A stretch of DNA of 64,000 nt from Vibrio mytili (GCF_000830505.1 NZ_JXOK01000004.1:1-64000), one strand, 5' to 3'. Counted from the stretch's first letter, positions 19,573 to 30,721 are shown. The notes: generated by a model not told the origin, from the sequence alone. Numbers and translations: made by a program.

Positions 19573-19604
19573 AAAAAAGCGCACGATTCACATCGTGCGC
19601 TTTT
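19573..19604. terminator. Bidirectional terminator between glgC and the chitinase gene
   Basis: AAAAGCGCACGAT and ATCGTGCGCTTTT arms around TCAC. It serves both convergent genes. Confidence 0.85.
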
Positions 19605-19625
19605 GGTCTATATCTAGTTTACAAA

Positions 19626-22600
19626 TTAAAGGTTACATACGGTTGACCAACTACCGTCGCTACCTGGCTCAGATGAAGTCCACCAGTTTGCTTTGTAAAC
19701 CACACCATTGTGAATGACTTGGTCACCTTGATTTGCATGACTTGGATTACCCGCCCAGTCTGTTTGTGGGAAGTCTGGGTAAGTCACGAGTCCACTTGCG
19801 TCACAAGTACCTGGCTCTGTTGAACCACCGTCACCTGTTCCAGCCCCTGCGCTCAGTTCACCAATTGGAAGATCTGGCTGCTCAAACTTGAACGCAAACT
19901 CTTTACCACCAGAGATCACGGTGTAGTTTGCTGGACCAGAAATTGGTAGGTAGTAAACCATATCTAGTTCATAGGTACCGCCCGCTGGTAACTCTTTCCA
20001 TGCCGGTAGTGAGAAAGACACACGATGCATCACGCCGTCCAAACCACCAATGTTATCTCCACGTGTATGACCCGATGAAATCACACTCAAGCCACCACCA
20101 GACTGGTCTTTTGCGTTATCCGGAGCAGATACAGGAATATCAAACTGGAATTCTGTACCGCCAGGAATTGCTTGGCCAGTATTGTTGGTAAAGGTAATTT
20201 TCGGATTAATTGGGTAGTTTTGGTCACCAACTTTAAAACCACCAACACTTACAGCGATGTCTACCGCTTCCGTTGGGATCGCACCAGTTGCAACTGTATT
20301 TCCATAAGGCGTTGCAGACTTAAATTTGTCGTAAATGGCCTTGGTCATCGTGTTACCCATGTGGTACTCACCATTACCAGCCGCACACGCTTGTTCGGTC
20401 GCATCAACCGTCGTACGGTTACCATTCTCATCTAGTACGTAACAGTTATAGTCACCAGCTAGTTCCCAGAACATGATGCCACCGATCTCTTTGTCGATAA
20501 CGTAGTCCGCTTTCACTTCGATCGATGCTTTATCTTCGGTAGACAGGAAGACACTCTTCTCTGCGTTCCATAACCATGGAGCAACCGCAACATCATCGTA
20601 GTGACGAGTGTACGTACCAACAAGTTGGTCAGACGGATCATTAACCGGATCTAAGCCATACGCTTGCGCATAAGAACCCCAAATGCCTTTCTCTAGGTTC
20701 TTAGCATGCCACATTGGGTTAGAGCCTGCGCCCATTTCGTTGCCTGCTGGGTCTAGATCGTGCCACATATTGTCGATACCCATTGCACCGTGACCACAGT
20801 TATTACTCTCTCCTTCACCCGTACCAGCGGCACACTCAGACTGATTTGGAAGTGCTGCGCGTCCCCACAGACCATTTTCACCGCCTGTTACGCCTTGCCA
20901 ACCACGAGTGTAATATGGAACACCAATGTTAATACGACCTGCTGGCATTGAGCCGCGGAAGTAATGATATGCCCAGTCTGTATTCAAGTAGCCGATACCA
21001 CCGTAAGCAGCTGTACCGTACACATTCCACTGCGCTAGCTCAGAGTCTTTACCTGTGTCGAACAATGCTGCGTTGTGACCAACGTGATCGTTCCAAGCAC
21101 CGTGAAGGTCATACGACATGATATTGACATAGTCTAAGTACTTGGTGACATCAAATGTTTCCATACCACGCAGTAAGTAGCCAGATGACGGAGCAGCAAT
21201 GGTAAGCATGTAGTGAATACCATCTTGAGCCGACGCTACATCAAGCTTCTCACGTAATACTTTCATTAACTCTTGGTAAGACGCCCATAGGTATTGACGA
21301 CGAGGTTCCATAAAATCTGAGTCATATGGGTTACCTGCACCTGCCATTGAAGTTGGGTATTCGTAGTCAATATCCAAACCATCGAATTTATAGGTACGCA
21401 TCATTTCAACAGCAGACGCTGCGAACTTTTCTATGCCAGCATGGTTAATCGAACCATCGGCATTGGTTGTCATCGTATAGAAGCCGCCATCAGCAACACG
21501 GTTGCCATTTGTATCGAAATGACCGCCAGTCTCTGCCCAACCGCCGATAGAGATAAGCGTCTTAACATCGTGTTTCTGTTTGTAAGTGGCTAGCGCACCA
21601 AAGTGACCTTTAAAGCCCAAAGCAGGATCGACATCTACGCCCGGCCAAGTTTTACCCGTTGCAGGGTTGTTTGGATCGTTGACATCACCAACATTCACTT
21701 TACCGTCAGAACCAATGCTAACAAATGCGTAATTGATGTGCGTAAGTTGTTCCCAAGGAATATCTTTTACAAGGTAAGTGGCTTGTGGATCATCGCCACT
21801 GCGCCAACTCGTGAAGTAACCAATCACACGACGTGGATGGTCAGCACCCATTTTCTCACGACCTTCTTCGTCGTAAACGGTACAGTAAGGGACGTCGACA
21901 CTAGGTGTTTGATATAAGCCGTCAGGGCGACAGTTAGACGCAACCTCACCACCACTTACCGTCAGTGTAACCAGTGAAGAGTCTGTCGTCGCACCTGCAT
22001 CATCCGTTGCTTTTGCATATACAGCAAGAGAGCCCGCTTGAGAAGGCGTAACATCTAAAGAGTAAGGCGCGCTTGTTGCTGTTCCGGCTAAAGAACCCGC
22101 TACGTAAAAGTCCACTTTCTCGACTGTACCATCAACGTCAGCGGCGTTTGCCGTTAGCGTAACCGTACCTCCGAGTTCCACAGAAGAAGCAGAAAGCGTA
22201 ACGTCGACTGTCGGAGCTTCATTACCTGGCTGAGAAGTGCCAACGGTTAAAGAGACAACACTTGCCGTACTCACTGCACCAACATCATCATAAGCAATGG
22301 TCGAGAAGACATGCTGACCTTCAGTAGCCGTCCATGATGCAGTGTAAGGAGCGGAAGTTGACTGACCAACTACAACACCATCAACGAGGAACTCAACGTT
22401 GCTAACCGTACCGTCTGAATCGCCCGCATCTGCCGCTAGCGTAACAATATCGCCCGCTGAAATGGTTGCTGATGCCGAAGGGGACGTGAGTGTTACCGTC
22501 GGCGCTTCATTTTGCGGTGGTATAACAGGATCTGTGCTATCACAAGCACCTAGATTTTCCCATTCTCCCCACTGACCAGACTGTGAAGGGTTATTATTTT

Positions 22601-22796
22601 GAGTCCAGTAACGCGCCTTATATGCGTTACCTTCGTGCTCAACTTGGGCGCCACCGGTGTAGACTTTCGATGAATCCCACGTTTCCAAAGGGGCGCAGTC
22701 AACAGCAGCGTAGCTGTTAAAGGCCATAAGACAAGATGCAGTCAGTGTACTTAGCGTAAAGACACTTTTTACTGCTTTCCCGTTTTTAAGGTGCAT
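19626..22796 (-). CDS. Secreted multidomain GH18 chitinase
   Basis: A 1056-residue protein with a signal peptide ending near A-A-V-D. Domains in order: a CBM5/12 chitin-binding module (about 32-84, with W-D-S-S-K-V-Y and W-T-Q-N-N), two Ig-like modules (about 98-185 and 194-280, each with D-G-T-V-x-x-V-x-F), a GH18 barrel (about 305-850), a beta-rich domain (about 865-985) and a C-terminal CBM5/12 (about 1005-1056). The GH18 catalytic motif D-G-L-D-I-D-Y-E is at about 471-478, including the acid E. It degrades chitin outside the cell. Vibrio ChiA-type chitinases are the closest match from memory. Confidence 0.93.
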   Translation of the reverse strand: MHLKNGKAVKSVFTLSTLTASCLMAFNSYAAVDCAPLETWDSSKVYTGGAQVEHEGNAYKARYWTQNNNPSQSGQWGEWENLGACDSTDPVIPPQNEAPTVTLTSPSASATISAGDIVTLAADAGDSDGTVSNVEFLVDGVVVGQSTSAPYTASWTATEGQHVFSTIAYDDVGAVSTASVVSLTVGTSQPGNEAPTVDVTLSASSVELGGTVTLTANAADVDGTVEKVDFYVAGSLAGTATSAPYSLDVTPSQAGSLAVYAKATDDAGATTDSSLVTLTVSGGEVASNCRPDGLYQTPSVDVPYCTVYDEEGREKMGADHPRRVIGYFTSWRSGDDPQATYLVKDIPWEQLTHINYAFVSIGSDGKVNVGDVNDPNNPATGKTWPGVDVDPALGFKGHFGALATYKQKHDVKTLISIGGWAETGGHFDTNGNRVADGGFYTMTTNADGSINHAGIEKFAASAVEMMRTYKFDGLDIDYEYPTSMAGAGNPYDSDFMEPRRQYLWASYQELMKVLREKLDVASAQDGIHYMLTIAAPSSGYLLRGMETFDVTKYLDYVNIMSYDLHGAWNDHVGHNAALFDTGKDSELAQWNVYGTAAYGGIGYLNTDWAYHYFRGSMPAGRINIGVPYYTRGWQGVTGGENGLWGRAALPNQSECAAGTGEGESNNCGHGAMGIDNMWHDLDPAGNEMGAGSNPMWHAKNLEKGIWGSYAQAYGLDPVNDPSDQLVGTYTRHYDDVAVAPWLWNAEKSVFLSTEDKASIEVKADYVIDKEIGGIMFWELAGDYNCYVLDENGNRTTVDATEQACAAGNGEYHMGNTMTKAIYDKFKSATPYGNTVATGAIPTEAVDIAVSVGGFKVGDQNYPINPKITFTNNTGQAIPGGTEFQFDIPVSAPDNAKDQSGGGLSVISSGHTRGDNIGGLDGVMHRVSFSLPAWKELPAGGTYELDMVYYLPISGPANYTVISGGKEFAFKFEQPDLPIGELSAGAGTGDGGSTEPGTCDASGLVTYPDFPQTDWAGNPSHANQGDQVIHNGVVYKANWWTSSEPGSDGSWSTVCNL

Positions 22797-23073
22797 AATT
22801 GCTCTTCCTTAAGTTATTGTTAAAACAATAATAAGCACGTCTATAAGGACGTGCTTACACTTTTATTTCGACGTAAAATAACTTAAGTACAAGTTGAAAG
22901 TTTCACACTCCCCACTTGTTCGTTTTCAATAGCACCTCTCAAGAATCCACTACATAGTTGCAATAAAAATCTTAATAAATGGCACCAATCGCTAATTTTA
23001 CAGAGCGAATAAATAACTCCGTCGCAAATTAATAAAACTTACAAAAAAAGTAACCATTCTTGAATGTATATCA

Positions 23074-23952
23074 CTAACCTTTTGTTGACCTTGGGGTTTG
23101 GTTAAAATGTCGCTTGTACTCCCGACTAAACTGTGATGGGCTACTGTACCCGACCAAACGAGCGGCGTCATTCACGCGACGTCCTTCGATCTGGATCAAC
23201 TCACGAGCTTTATTCAGTCTTACTTTTTTAATGTACTGCAGAGGAGATTCGAGTGTGACATTACGAAAAGCATGATGAAATGCAGAAACGCTCATATTCG
23301 CTTCTTCGGCGAGCATCTGCACATTAAGCTGTTCATGATATCCCTCGTGCACTCGCGAAAGCGCTTTTGCCACCCTTGCGTATGATCCTTCCTGACGGGC
23401 TAGTTCAAACAACACATAGCCTTCCTTGCTAACCAGCGTTCGATAGACAATTTCCTCAAGAATCAAATCGCCTAACATAGCGACATCCAAGTCATTGCAG
23501 AGTGCGTTCATCAACCGTTTACAGACGTCAAGCATACCCTCGCTCATGCTTACCGATTTCAGTCCACATAAAGAATCTGAGCAGGTGTTACTAAACTTTT
23601 GCTCATCTAACTTTTGAACCAGTTTATGTAATAAAGCAGGAGCGATATCAATGGTTATCCCTAACAAGGGCTTATCTTCGTTGGCAATTGCCTCACACTC
23701 TAATGGCATTGGCACTCCAACGACAAGGTATTCTTCAGGCCCGTACTTCACTGGAGTCGTCCCGATATGGATGTTTTTATGCCCCTGCCCCAGAATGATG
23801 ATCCCTGACTGATAAACAAAAGGCTGACGGTGATTTCCCTTGCTACTGCGATAAAACCATACGCCCTCGACGGCCGTTTTTTGAATACCTTCTAAATTAT
23901 GCAAAGCGTGTTTTTCGACATATTGCTGCATGTGTTCGGCAAGTGAACTCAT
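23074..23952 (-). CDS. AraC family regulator, YqhC-like
   Basis: 292 residues. The N-terminal half fits the AraC type II sensory domain (Q-S-G-I-I-I-L-G-Q-G then E-Y-L-V-V-G-V-P-M-P-L). The C-terminal half is the two-HTH DNA-binding domain, with M-S-V-S-A-F-H-H-A-F-R and the hallmark D-A-A-R-L-V-G-Y-S-S-P-S-Q-F-S-R-E-Y-K-R. It diverges from a YqhD-type dehydrogenase gene, as yqhC does from yqhD in E. coli, so control of that gene, perhaps by reactive aldehydes, is a reasonable inference. Confidence 0.88.
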   Translation of the reverse strand: MSSLAEHMQQYVEKHALHNLEGIQKTAVEGVWFYRSSKGNHRQPFVYQSGIIILGQGHKNIHIGTTPVKYGPEEYLVVGVPMPLECEAIANEDKPLLGITIDIAPALLHKLVQKLDEQKFSNTCSDSLCGLKSVSMSEGMLDVCKRLMNALCNDLDVAMLGDLILEEIVYRTLVSKEGYVLFELARQEGSYARVAKALSRVHEGYHEQLNVQMLAEEANMSVSAFHHAFRNVTLESPLQYIKKVRLNKARELIQIEGRRVNDAARLVGYSSPSQFSREYKRHFNQTPRSTKG

Positions 23953-24157
23953 CCTATCTACTCCATAATGACCATAACGTCAGCTTCTTCGAACCATTGA
24001 TATACTATACTTTCGTTTCCACTAAGATTCATAGCAAACTTTGTTAATTTTTGTAGAAATAGGCAAGTTATTTGCAGAATTACACCTACCGAAGCGACTA
24101 AACAAGTATTAATATGCATATAAGAAATTTCCTCATAAAAGAAATAAGGGGTCTGTA

Positions 24158-25306
24158 ATGAACTTTTCATACGTTAATCCAACCAAAATTTACTTTGGTC
24201 AAAATCAAATTTCTTCAATCAAAGAAGCCATTCCAGCTGACCAAAAAGTATTGGTGATCTACGGTGGTGGCTCGATTAAAAAGAATGGTGTCTATGACGA
24301 CGTAGCGAGCGCGTTAGAAGGCCGTGATTGGTTAGAGTTTTCTGGTGTTGAACCAAATCCAACCAAAGAAACCTTAGATAAGGCAGTTAAAATCGTAAAA
24401 GAGCAGAATGTCGATTTTATCCTTGCAGTAGGCGGCGGTTCAGTGATTGATGGTTCAAAGTATGTCGCTGCGGCCTCCAAATACGACGGTGATGGTTGGG
24501 ATATAATGACAGGTAAGCATTCTGTCTCAGAAGCAACGCCATTGGCTGCTATTTTGACACTACCAGCAACTGGTTCTGAGTCTAATATGGGCGCAGTAAT
24601 CACCAAAGCAGAAACGCAGGACAAACTCCCGTTCATGTCTCCTGCCGTACAGCCAAAGTTTGCTGTTCTTGACCCTGACGTCATGAAAACACTGCCAGAA
24701 CGTCAACTAATCAATGGTATTGTCGATGCATGGGTTCACGTTTGTGAGCAGTACTTGACACTACCAACAGGAGCGATGGTACAAGACGGCTATGCAGAAA
24801 CCCTGTTGAAAACGCTAAAAGCACTGGGTGATCAATTTGCTGATCGTGATAATGACATGTGGCGTGCGAACCTTATGTGGTCAGCGAACCAGGCCTTAAA
24901 CGGCTTAATCGGTAGCGGTGTACCTCAAGACTGGGCTACTCATATGCTTGGCCACGAATTAACTGCGCTTTGGGGTGTTGACCATGCGCGTTCACTTGCC
25001 ATCATCCAGCCGTCTCTTCTTCGTAACCAAATGCAATATAAACGCGCGAAACTGGAGCAAATGGGACGTAATGTCTTTGCTCTTGAAGCTGGAGACGACC
25101 TAGCCGAACGTACTGTGCAGGCAATTGAAGCTTTCTACCACCAATTGAATGTAGCAACCCAGCTTGAAAACTACGGTGAGGATCGTGAACAGGCAATCAA
25201 TGCAGTGATCGGGCAATTAGACAAACACGGTATGAAGGTTCTGGGTGAAAACCAAGCTATCGATCTTGCGGTTAGCCGTGAAATTCTTGAGCTTGCTGTC
25301 GCCTAA
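24158..25306 (+). CDS. yqhD: Iron-containing alcohol dehydrogenase, YqhD-type aldehyde reductase
   Basis: 382 residues, close to YqhD. It begins N-F-S-Y-V-N-P-T-K-I-Y-F-G, the family start. The NADP-binding loop is G-G-G-S-V-I-D at about 95-101. Metal ligands are D-A-W-V-H near 190 and the two histidines in M-L-G-H-E-L and V-D-H-A-R. It likely reduces aldehydes with NADPH in detoxification. Divergent from the AraC regulator, with GGGG ahead of the ATG. Confidence 0.9.
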   Translation: MNFSYVNPTKIYFGQNQISSIKEAIPADQKVLVIYGGGSIKKNGVYDDVASALEGRDWLEFSGVEPNPTKETLDKAVKIVKEQNVDFILAVGGGSVIDGSKYVAAASKYDGDGWDIMTGKHSVSEATPLAAILTLPATGSESNMGAVITKAETQDKLPFMSPAVQPKFAVLDPDVMKTLPERQLINGIVDAWVHVCEQYLTLPTGAMVQDGYAETLLKTLKALGDQFADRDNDMWRANLMWSANQALNGLIGSGVPQDWATHMLGHELTALWGVDHARSLAIIQPSLLRNQMQYKRAKLEQMGRNVFALEAGDDLAERTVQAIEAFYHQLNVATQLENYGEDREQAINAVIGQLDKHGMKVLGENQAIDLAVSREILELAVA

Positions 25307-25399
25307 ACTATTCCATTAAATAAAACGATATCCGCAAAATAAATTTAAATCCGACTCGTAAGTTACGTCAGCGGATAAACGAAGTTAAATTTGCGGTAT

Positions 25400-25433
25400 C
25401 CCCGCTGAAACGCGCATGTTCGTTTCAGCGGGG
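25400..25433. other. Strong 13-bp hairpin downstream of the YqhD-type gene
   Basis: Perfect arms CCCCGCTGAAACG and CGTTTCAGCGGGG around an 8-base loop. No U tract follows on either strand, so it is a structured transcript end or convergent barrier rather than a classical terminator. Confidence 0.5.
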
Positions 25434-25536
25434 TGTGTTGGTTCGTAGGTAAGTCAACGGTGAGAATAGCCAGTTTTTCTAGAGCAAAAATCATTAACAA
25501 AGACAGTGAGCCAAGCGACTTCCCATTGGGGAACGT

Positions 25537-26805
25537 TCATCGAGACTTATAATCCCCTTTCTCAATGCCATGCTTTTTCATTCTTAGATACAGTTTTTTA
25601 CGCGGAATTTGTAGATGATTTGCAGCGTCCGTTACTCGCCCTGAATGTAAAAAAAGCGCATCCTCAATCAACTGCTTTTCAAAATCGTCAACGAGTTCAT
25701 CAAGTGGTAACTGGATGTCATTCTGTGAGTAAATTCGCTCTTTACCAGTCAGTTTTACAATACCGATAGCATAGAGCTCAGCAATATTTCTCAATTCACG
25801 AATATTGCCAGGCCACGGGTAATTCCGTAATAACGTGAGATAGCTAGAATCGACACTGGGCAGTGTTTTGCCAAGCTTTTTACAACTTAACTTCAGAAAG
25901 TAATGGAAGATTGTCACAATATCATCAGGACGTTGGCGCAAAGGAGGTACGTGTATTACGCCTTGGTTAAGTAAGTAGTAAAGTTCGGGTAGTAACTGAT
26001 GCTTAGTGATGTATTCTTCTGGTTCAGAGTCAAAGATAGTGATAACTCGGAGGTTCTTTTTGCCATTACGTTCACGAGCCAGAAGTAACTGGGCCAAATG
26101 TCGTTGCCCCTCTTCCGGTAGCTCAGGTAAATTTTCGAGTACAAGTACACAAGACTCGTCAATATTCGTGGCTTCATCAATACACGCTGTCGCTGTCGCT
26201 TGACTGAGTGAAAGAGAGTTTAATTGCATCTCCTTACTTTGAGACATCATGTCTTTGACCAGTTTCGCAGCACTATGGCGCCCAGTCCCAGACTCTCCGT
26301 AGATAACAATATGAGTATCTAAAAGCGCATACTGAGCCACCAGCTTACGGATTTGATCCATGTGTGCGGATTTGCCTATCAATGAGCGTGAAATCGACTT
26401 TTCTGCTTGAGATTGCAGTTCGATTTGGCTATTACGAAGATCTAACTGCTGTTTAACGAGCGTAAGCAATTCCGCAGGATTAATTGGCTTTTCAAGAAAT
26501 TCACACGCGCCTTTCTTCACCGCATCCACAGCCATTGGAATATCACCGTGTCCCGTAATGACAATCACCGGAATACGTTCATCGACATTTTTTATCATCC
26601 GAAGCAGTTCCAGACCATGCATTTGTGGCATATACATATCGAGAATCACCACACCAGCCCACTCTGGAGAAATATACCGTAACGCTTGTGTTGGATCGTT
26701 AATGGCTTTTGACTTTATTAATGAGATATCCATTAAATGTGAGTACGAGTCTAATACGTCCTGATCATCATCCACCAATAAGACAGAGTATAAGTTATTG
26801 CTCAT
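25537..26805 (-). CDS. pgtA: Phosphoglycerate transport response regulator
   Basis: 422 residues from the ATG at 26805, which has GGAG upstream and overlaps the kinase gene by 11 bases. Receiver domain: acidic pair V-D-D-D, phosphoacceptor D in V-V-I-L-D-M-Y-M-P, K in L-E-K-P. The central AAA+ module is degenerate: Walker A reads G-E-S-G-T-G-R-H with Arg for Lys, and the GAFTGA sigma54-contact loop is absent. The C-terminus is a Fis-type HTH (D-A-A-N-H-L-Q-I-P-R-K-K-L-Y). It should activate the divergent pgtP when phosphorylated, without acting as a sigma54 ATPase. Confidence 0.9.
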   Translation of the reverse strand: MSNNLYSVLLVDDDQDVLDSYSHLMDISLIKSKAINDPTQALRYISPEWAGVVILDMYMPQMHGLELLRMIKNVDERIPVIVITGHGDIPMAVDAVKKGACEFLEKPINPAELLTLVKQQLDLRNSQIELQSQAEKSISRSLIGKSAHMDQIRKLVAQYALLDTHIVIYGESGTGRHSAAKLVKDMMSQSKEMQLNSLSLSQATATACIDEATNIDESCVLVLENLPELPEEGQRHLAQLLLARERNGKKNLRVITIFDSEPEEYITKHQLLPELYYLLNQGVIHVPPLRQRPDDIVTIFHYFLKLSCKKLGKTLPSVDSSYLTLLRNYPWPGNIRELRNIAELYAIGIVKLTGKERIYSQNDIQLPLDELVDDFEKQLIEDALFLHSGRVTDAANHLQIPRKKLYLRMKKHGIEKGDYKSR

Positions 26806-29170
26806 TCGGTAACTCCAACACAACCATTGCACCTTTATCTAATGAGGAAGCCAGGTAGATACTTCCGTTATGCTTTTCTATTAATGACTTACAAATATTC
26901 ATACCCAAACCGAGCCCTACTTCTTTTGTTGAGACAAAAGGCTGGAAAATACGCTGAACGATCGCTTGTCCGAAACCAGAGCCGTTGTCACTGATGGCAA
27001 TCATCGAAGATTGACTTGATTGATCCAGTAACAATATTTGGATTCGTTTTTGCTCACCTCTTGTGACCTCCATCAACGCGTCACAACTGTTTACCAATAC
27101 ATTGATGAAAATTTGTTCTAGCGCCAGCGTGTCTCCCATGACCATCACGTCATTTGGTAAGTGATTTTCAATGACAATTTGCTGTCGCTTCGCCCGAGTA
27201 TTCACAATCGTCATTGCTTGCTCGGCCACTTCATGAATGCATACACGCTCCGCTGTCTTTTCACCATCAGGCTTGCGTGCAAACTGGCGTAAGCTGTTTA
27301 TGATTTTACTCATCCTTGCCGCCAGCCCTTCTATGTGAGTGAGCGATTCTTCTACCTTTTCCGGTGACTTCTGCTCTAGGAACATACGCGCACTGTAAAA
27401 ATAAGTCGACATTGCATTTAACGGCTGGTTAAGCTCATGAGCCAAGCTCGTCATTGTTTGACCGACTACCGCCATTTTTGCGGCTTGAATGAGTTCATCC
27501 TGCGTCTTCTTCAGGTTCTCTTCCGTCCGGATCCGTTCCTCTATTTCAGTTTCAAGTAACTGGTTTTTAAGCACTAAATCTTGAGTTTTTTCCAGAACAC
27601 GACTTTCTAAGGTTCGGGTGGTGATCTCTTGGTGAGTAATATCCGTGATGGTCATGATCAACTTATAATCCGCACCGTGTGCGAAAGGTCTGATGTCAAA
27701 ACGCACGTATTTTGGCTTTTCACCACCGAGCGCCAAAGTAACATTAACTTTGCCGAGTTTTAGCCATAAATGTGAACCATCAAAGACCTTTCTTAATTGC
27801 TCACGACAACTTTCCGGAAAATATTCCCAAATCGGGTAGTTTTCTGCCACATCACCCAGCTTTAAGAGTTTACGCGCGCTTAAGTTGGCAGACTCAACCA
27901 CCCCATGAACATCGGTCGTGATCAAACTCGCTGTCGTATTATTAATTAAACTCAGCGCGTTGGTACGCTGTATCTCCTGAACTTTTTCACCATATTCAAT
28001 CAGCTTTTCACTCAATCGACCAATCTCGTCATTTCCATCGACCACCACGGGATGGCTCATATCGTTTTCAATGATGGCATCAATGCTGTCCCCTAAGCTA
28101 ATCAGACGCGCGACAATACGACGATTGATAAAGTAGTAGGTCAAAAACATACTGGTCAGAATAGACAGGCTAAAGCAGACGATCAGAACATGGTTACCGT
28201 AAGATACACGCTCGGTCGTTTCACTTTTTACGTGTTTAAATGTTTTGTCGGCTTTGAAGACCAGCTCGCCAATCTGCTCATAGATTGCATCCACTCTGGT
28301 AGAGATCTGCGTTTGCATACGCTGCATATCACCATTTAAGGTCACCAAAGACATCAATTGTTCATTGAATGCACCATCAGGGCTAAGAACCATCACAAGC
28401 TCTTGCAATAACTGCTCATAAGCAATCGAAGTCGGCTGATTGAGCAATGTCACGCTACTTTCCTGAAGATCCATCAAGCGAAAGTGAATCACTTTCATAC
28501 CGTTATCAACTTGTTCAGGTATCGAAGCCGCTGCAATGTCAATCGCCAGGTCGTAGACTGCTGATTCAATGTCGATCACTCGTTGCAAAGTGCTGAGTTG
28601 AGCAAGAAGTTGCTGGATTTCTTTAGAGTCATTCACCCGCTCAATTTGCCAATAGACTTCTTGACGTACTGGTTTAAGCTCAGAACGAATGTCTTGGTGC
28701 AACCAATCAATTTGTTCCATTAACTGGTCCACTCGGCGCGTTTGATTAATTTTGGTAGAAATGAGCTCAACGTACCTTGCTAATAAAGACGTGAGGCCAG
28801 CGTCCGATTCCAATAAATCAAAAAACTCTGAGCTCATATTACTGCTTTTCAGGACACGAGACATCTCGCTAAGCTGCTCATTAATCAGCATCGCTTGCTC
28901 AGTGAGTTGTACTTTATTATCTACTGCCTCTAGTGCCTCTACTCTTCGCTTTATCTCACTCGTTTTACTCTCAAGAAAGTAGCTCGCATTATATTTTGGG
29001 ACACTGTCTTCCAACAGTATACGTACTTGATTATCCAAACTATTCCATGTTGTCCAAGCAACGACGCACACAACGGTGAGTAGCAATGTACTGCAAGCAA
29101 AAGCAGCGATTAGGCGAGCTCCGATCGTTTTATATTTCGGGTATATCACTATTTGTCTTTCCCTCTCCAC
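26795..29170 (-). CDS. pgtB: Phosphoglycerate-sensing histidine kinase
   Basis: 791 residues. A first membrane segment (about 15-37), a long helical periplasmic region and a second segment (about 330-352) are followed by HAMP, a PAS-like domain (N-N-T-T-A-S-L-I-T-T-D) and a coiled coil. Then come the HisKA box S-L-A-H-E-L-N-Q-P-L and an ATPase domain with N-S-C-D-A-L-M-E and D-N-G-S-G-F-G. It is the middle gene of pgtCBA, overlapping both neighbours, and would signal through PgtA in response to external phosphoglycerates sensed with PgtC. Confidence 0.92.
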   Translation of the reverse strand: MERERQIVIYPKYKTIGARLIAAFACSTLLLTVVCVVAWTTWNSLDNQVRILLEDSVPKYNASYFLESKTSEIKRRVEALEAVDNKVQLTEQAMLINEQLSEMSRVLKSSNMSSEFFDLLESDAGLTSLLARYVELISTKINQTRRVDQLMEQIDWLHQDIRSELKPVRQEVYWQIERVNDSKEIQQLLAQLSTLQRVIDIESAVYDLAIDIAAASIPEQVDNGMKVIHFRLMDLQESSVTLLNQPTSIAYEQLLQELVMVLSPDGAFNEQLMSLVTLNGDMQRMQTQISTRVDAIYEQIGELVFKADKTFKHVKSETTERVSYGNHVLIVCFSLSILTSMFLTYYFINRRIVARLISLGDSIDAIIENDMSHPVVVDGNDEIGRLSEKLIEYGEKVQEIQRTNALSLINNTTASLITTDVHGVVESANLSARKLLKLGDVAENYPIWEYFPESCREQLRKVFDGSHLWLKLGKVNVTLALGGEKPKYVRFDIRPFAHGADYKLIMTITDITHQEITTRTLESRVLEKTQDLVLKNQLLETEIEERIRTEENLKKTQDELIQAAKMAVVGQTMTSLAHELNQPLNAMSTYFYSARMFLEQKSPEKVEESLTHIEGLAARMSKIINSLRQFARKPDGEKTAERVCIHEVAEQAMTIVNTRAKRQQIVIENHLPNDVMVMGDTLALEQIFINVLVNSCDALMEVTRGEQKRIQILLLDQSSQSSMIAISDNGSGFGQAIVQRIFQPFVSTKEVGLGLGMNICKSLIEKHNGSIYLASSLDKGAMVVLELPNEQ

Positions 29171-30435
29171 TCCGCCAGTTGCCTTTCGATATCGAGTAAC
29201 TTATCCGACATTGCTCTTCCCAAGTCGTGTGAAAACTCAGCAAGAAGGGCCTGATGATGTGTCAGCCCTACTTCCGAGTCTTTATCCAACGTTGCTAGCT
29301 TGCGAGCAATCTGCATGACTTGAGCTTCGTCGATTGGTAACTCAAACAGGCGTTTCTCTATCGCGTTGAGCTCACGTAATTTATTTGGACTTTCTTCCGC
29401 ACGTTGCTTCAACTTGATCAATGTCAGCCAAGCGTCCTGCAATTCCGGAAGACGTTTGGTAATAACCGTATCGAAGATCTGGTTTATCAACACTTCTCTT
29501 GGCATCGTCAATGACAGATCAAGCACCGGATTGTCTCCTCCGAATCGAGCGGTATCATTCAATGCGGTTTTTGAAAACGTACTGGCCGCCATTTGTTGTT
29601 GCACTTTCCTTGACAGTAAATGAGATATGAAAGACTCAGCAAGTCGATCTCTTTTCCCTCTATTGATTTGTGCAATGTAAGTCGGCATGAGGGTAAAATC
29701 CTCATCATAAGCGAACCCAATATAGTTCAAGTTGCGCTGCGTAATGAGAGCGTAACTGTCAATCGTTGGTCCCAAGCCAAACTTTCCTTTGGCAATATGA
29801 TCTGCGACCCCAAAGCTGCGCGAAGAAATCGTCGCTAGGTTTGCACCGACATTCAGCAAGATGCGCCATCCTTCTTGCCAGCCATATCGATTAAGTACAC
29901 TTTCGACCATCAGTTGTGTCGTCCCAGAACGACTTGGCGTGCTCATCGTGACATGACCAAAATAAACTGGATTGGTGAGATCTTTAAACCGCTGAGGTTT
30001 AGGTAGAGCGTTTGCAGTTAAATAATCATTGTTCCACACGACCCCAGCACCGGAGTAGCCAAACGCAACGACATGTTCTTTATTTGGTAATAAATAGGGC
30101 GATAACCATTCTGGTACTTTAATCCGTGATGGGATATCCGCCAGTCGATTCTGTTCCGAAAGTTCCTGCATCACAAACGGAGAGGAACTCAAGACTAAAT
30201 CGATATCCTGTATATAGCTCTTAGTCAGCAGTTGTAGGCTTGACTGAGTTCGCCGATGGATCACTCTCACTTCGGCATCAGGGTAATGCTGCGTAAAGTC
30301 GTCGACCAGCGCTGTGATTGGTGCTTGTGAAAACGTTGTGAGTATCACCAATTCATTATCAGCTGCTAACGTGAACGGTGTATTGAGGGCTACGCCAAAA
30401 ATAAACAAGCGCGCTAAATTACGAATACTAACCAT
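29149..30435 (-). CDS. pgtC: Periplasmic phosphoglycerate sensor, binding-protein type
   Basis: About 428 residues with a signal peptide ending T-L-A-A-D. The body resembles a type 2 periplasmic binding protein: E-L-V-I-L-T-T-F-S-Q at the mature start, D-L-V-L-S-S-S-P-F and G-Y-S-G-A-G-V-V-W-N further on, plus a helical C-terminal extension. The ATG at 30435 is used; one four codons earlier is possible. PgtC sensitises the PgtB kinase to ligand in Salmonella, as recalled. Its 3' end overlaps pgtB by 22 bases. Confidence 0.88.
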   Translation of the reverse strand: MVSIRNLARLFIFGVALNTPFTLAADNELVILTTFSQAPITALVDDFTQHYPDAEVRVIHRRTQSSLQLLTKSYIQDIDLVLSSSPFVMQELSEQNRLADIPSRIKVPEWLSPYLLPNKEHVVAFGYSGAGVVWNNDYLTANALPKPQRFKDLTNPVYFGHVTMSTPSRSGTTQLMVESVLNRYGWQEGWRILLNVGANLATISSRSFGVADHIAKGKFGLGPTIDSYALITQRNLNYIGFAYDEDFTLMPTYIAQINRGKRDRLAESFISHLLSRKVQQQMAASTFSKTALNDTARFGGDNPVLDLSLTMPREVLINQIFDTVITKRLPELQDAWLTLIKLKQRAEESPNKLRELNAIEKRLFELPIDEAQVMQIARKLATLDKDSEVGLTHHQALLAEFSHDLGRAMSDKLLDIERQLAEWRGKDK

Positions 30436-30460
30436 CAAAATAACCAAAACCTTAAAAAAT

Positions 30461-30630
30461 GTGCGTCAACTCATATCTACGAAAGATCATGTAAAAATAC
30501 TGTCTTGCCTTGTTGGGTCATAATTGACGCACCAGATTCATGACCCTGCTAATTCTATCAGTAAGCCACATCACACTTATGTGCCAGTTTCCCGTTTTTG
30601 ACTCATGAGAAAAAGCAATATGTGTCAATT
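30461..30630. promoter_or_regulatory. Repeated TGYGTCAA motifs between pgtC and pgtP
   Basis: GTGCGTCAA at 30461-30469 and its exact inverse TTGACGCAC at 30524-30532, plus TGTGTCAA at 30621-30628, lie in the gap between divergent pgtCBA and pgtP. They are candidates for PgtA binding sites. No sigma54 -24/-12 element was found, consistent with the degenerate AAA+ domain of PgtA. Confidence 0.4.
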
Positions 30631-30721
30631 ACGTCCCAAATCCACGCTTTTGTACTGATCGTTCTATCACCCCAAGATGGCCCTGCAACAAAACATTTGT
30701 GATTAAAACTTGGAGTGTAAG

